Origin: Pseudomonadota bacterium | GTDB lineage: Bacteria; Pseudomonadota; Gammaproteobacteria; Steroidobacterales; Steroidobacteraceae | DNA length: 8,411 nucleotides | Direction: 5' to 3' | NCBI GenBank assembly: GCA_021815905.1 | Contig: JAKAZP010000094.1 | Span: 1-8,411, forward strand | Shown here: in pieces, positions 1 through 8,411 of the stretch | Layout of the letters: each line of letters starts with the position of its first letter | How positions within the stretch are numbered: the stretch's first letter is position 1 | Program-made: the position numbers and the translations under genes | Notes under the pieces: generated by a model | What the model was told of the DNA's origin: nothing | The model's database searches: none | Seen by the model: the letters and a program-made list of their open reading frames with translations, nothing else

Positions 1-3386
<3,386 letters not shown>

Positions 3387-3400
3387 GTGCCCAGAGTGAC

Positions 3401-3430
3401 TTTCCTGATTGGCCTCGCAGCCAGGGGAAA
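3401..3430 (+). promoter_or_regulatory. Possible hairpin masking the rpoC Shine-Dalgarno
   Basis: In the rpoB-rpoC gap, TTTCCT (3401-3406) can pair with GGGAAA (3425-3430), ending in one T·G wobble. After a two-base GA bulge, TTGGC (3409-3413) pairs with GCCAG (3420-3424), with a T·G wobble at 3409/3424 and a six-base CTCGCA loop. The fold would bury the entire AGGGGA at 3423-3428 just before the rpoC ATG. The pairing is read directly from the sequence; a regulatory role is inference. It could modulate β' synthesis relative to β, or simply be opened by ribosomes leaving rpoB. Confidence 0.4.
3423..3428 (+). promoter_or_regulatory. rpoC: Ribosome binding site of rpoC
   Basis: AGGGGA lies five bases before the ATG at 3434. 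It fixes that ATG as the rpoC start, although the frame stays open upstream to inside rpoB. The protein then begins [10 protein letters not shown], as expected for gammaproteobacterial β'. Confidence 0.85.
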
Positions 3431-3433
3431 CTG

Positions 3434-7645
<4,212 letters not shown>

Positions 7646-7672
7646 GCGGGCCCGCCGTCGGCGACCGTGAAC

Positions 7673-7712
7673 GGGCCGGTGGGCGCGAAAGCGCGCACCG
7701 GCCCTTGTTCTT
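7673..7712 (+). terminator. Rho-independent terminator of the rpoBC operon
   Basis: A 14-base arm (7673-7686, GGGCCGGTGGGCGC) pairs with 7691-7704 across a GAAA tetraloop. There is a single G-G mismatch (7682/7695), and the run TTGTTCTT (7705-7712) follows. It starts 27 bases after the rpoC stop. The GNRA-type loop and GC-rich stem make a strong intrinsic terminator in the rpoBC direction. On the other strand the stem is followed only by GTTCACGG, so it looks weak as a terminator for the convergent gene. A separate ten-base perfect palindrome, GCGGGCCCGC, sits at 7646-7655 directly after the stop codon. Confidence 0.9.
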
Positions 7713-7747
7713 GGGTGCAGCGGTCGAATGCCGGGGGTAACGGAGCG

Positions 7748-7773
7748 GCCGTTCCTGGGTGACCGCCGTTCCT
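7748..7773. repeat. Pair of 9-base direct repeats at the end of the convergent gene
   Basis: GCCGTTCCT occurs at 7748-7756 and again at 7765-7773, 17 bases apart. The second copy overlaps the stop codon (TAG, minus strand, 7774-7772) of the convergent gene. The first copy also contributes to a small inverted repeat, AACGG (7739-7743) and CCGTT (7749-7753). The repeats are exact but short in GC-rich sequence, so they may be chance or the scar of a small duplication. No clear terminator for the minus-strand gene is visible here. Confidence 0.4.
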
Positions 7774-8338
7774 ACCGGTCGCCCTTCGCAAGGACCGTGG
7801 AGGATTTCCGGGTTCCCGTGCCCGTGCGCCGGTTCCGGGCGGCGAGCCGCCGGCCGCCGAAGGCCGTGACCGACCAGAGGCACTGGAACACGAGCCAGAC
7901 GAGCGCCGCGAAGGCGAGCGCGAACACGATCGCCTCGGCCGACAGACCGAAAGTCGGCACCCAGTCGGCGAGCGTCGCCCGGACCACGCCGGGATCCGGG
8001 TGCACGGCGAGGTAGGCGGCCTGCTGGAAGAGGCTGCCGTGCAGCGCCGCGACTTCGGCCTGCAGCCGTTGTACCGAGGTGACGAGGGCATCGATCGCCG
8101 CGCCCTCGGAGTGGAATGCCGGATCCCGGCTCGCCAGGTGGTACTCGATCAGCTGATGCAGGTCGCCGCGGAAGAAGCGGTCGGCGATCTGCTGCCAGGG
8201 CGCGAGGTCGATGCGAGCCTGATCGAGCCGGCCGCCGAGACGCTGGCGATACTGGGCGATGAACCCCGGGACGAGCCCGCCGGCAACGACCGCGCCGATG
8301 AGCAGCAGCCGGTCCACGAGCCCTCGCACGAATGACAT
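7772..8338 (-). CDS. DUF2937 family membrane protein
   Basis: The product is a 188-residue protein with two predicted membrane segments and no known function. Residues ~7-27 (LLLIGAVVAGGLVPGFI core) and ~134-156 (IVFALAFAALVWLVFQ core) are hydrophobic. Between them lies a mainly helical, charged stretch of about 100 residues. The features GGLVPGFIAQYRQRLGGRLD, DRFFRGDLHQLIEYH and a following RDPAF match my recollection of DUF2937 proteins in proteobacteria. The C-terminal tail (163-188) is rich in arginine and lysine, suggesting a cytoplasmic C-terminus and a periplasmic central loop; topology is inferred. The ATG at 8338 is chosen over an in-frame GTG at 8383 because GGAG lies six bases upstream and family members begin shortly before the first membrane segment. 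The gene is convergent with rpoC, with 126 bases between their stops, so it is not part of that operon. Family assignment is from memory. Confidence 0.85.
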   Translation of the reverse strand: MSFVRGLVDRLLLIGAVVAGGLVPGFIAQYRQRLGGRLDQARIDLAPWQQIADRFFRGDLHQLIEYHLASRDPAFHSEGAAIDALVTSVQRLQAEVAALHGSLFQQAAYLAVHPDPGVVRATLADWVPTFGLSAEAIVFALAFAALVWLVFQCLWSVTAFGGRRLAARNRRTGTGTRKSSTVLAKGDR

Positions 8339-8344
8339 AATCCA

Positions 8345-8348
8345 CTCC
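8345..8348 (-). promoter_or_regulatory. Ribosome binding site of the DUF2937 gene
   Basis: On the minus strand GGAG lies six bases before the ATG at 8338 (GGAGTGGATT then ATG). It decides this start over the GTG 45 bases upstream, which would add a polar 15-residue leader beginning with MSADKLWGE. Confidence 0.75.
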
Positions 8349-8351
8349 GTT

Positions 8352-8362
8352 GGCGACTCGCC
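8352..8362. repeat. 11-base palindrome upstream of the DUF2937 gene
   Basis: GGCGA and TCGCC flank a single central base, forming a perfect inverted repeat 13 bases before the start codon of the minus-strand gene. It could be an operator half-site pair or chance in GC-rich sequence. On the minus strand, GATAAG at about 8369-8374 resembles a -10 box, but no good -35 lies at proper distance, so I do not call a promoter. Nothing else is seen from 8339 to 8411. Confidence 0.25.
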
Positions 8363-8411
8363 CCAGAGCTTATCCGCCGACACGCCTGCCCGGCTACGAA
8401 GGGGTCGTCAG

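Noticed and set aside
8336..8383. GTG at 8383 as the start of the DUF2937 gene
   Set aside because: It adds a polar leader unlike the family, whereas the ATG at 8338 has a well-spaced GGAG.

Overview
The window holds the rpoBC core of a bacterial RNA polymerase operon followed by one convergent gene. The organism is probably a high-GC gammaproteobacterium. The β and β' sequences follow the E. coli and Pseudomonas proteins almost without gaps, and β' carries the large trigger-loop insertion (SI3) of proteobacterial enzymes. A 22-residue insertion in the β lobe resembles, from memory, the one in Xanthomonas-type RpoB. I would therefore guess Xanthomonadales, Nevskiales or Steroidobacterales, but the sequence alone does not settle this.

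Layout. Positions 1-3386 (+) are the 3' part of rpoB; about 248 N-terminal residues (E. coli numbering) lie before the window. A 47-base gap (3387-3433) carries the rpoC Shine-Dalgarno and a possible hairpin that would mask it. Positions 3434-7645 (+) are a complete rpoC of 1403 residues with all catalytic and zinc-binding residues. A strong rho-independent terminator (7673-7712) closes the operon. Positions 7772-8338 (-) encode a 188-residue two-membrane-segment protein of the uncharacterised DUF2937 family, convergent with rpoC. The last 73 bases (8339-8411) hold its ribosome binding site and a short palindrome, with no convincing promoter.

How the genes work together. RpoB and RpoC together form the catalytic core of RNA polymerase and are co-transcribed and probably translated in tandem. 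The downstream membrane protein is on the opposite strand with its own signals, and nothing seen ties it to transcription.

Novelty. This is mostly conserved housekeeping sequence, and I found no undescribed multi-gene system. The points most worth a look are the hairpin over the rpoC ribosome binding site, the β lobe insertion, the near-total absence of TTA, CTA and TCA codons in rpoBC (which opens very long antisense frames), and the convergent DUF2937 gene directly after rpoC.
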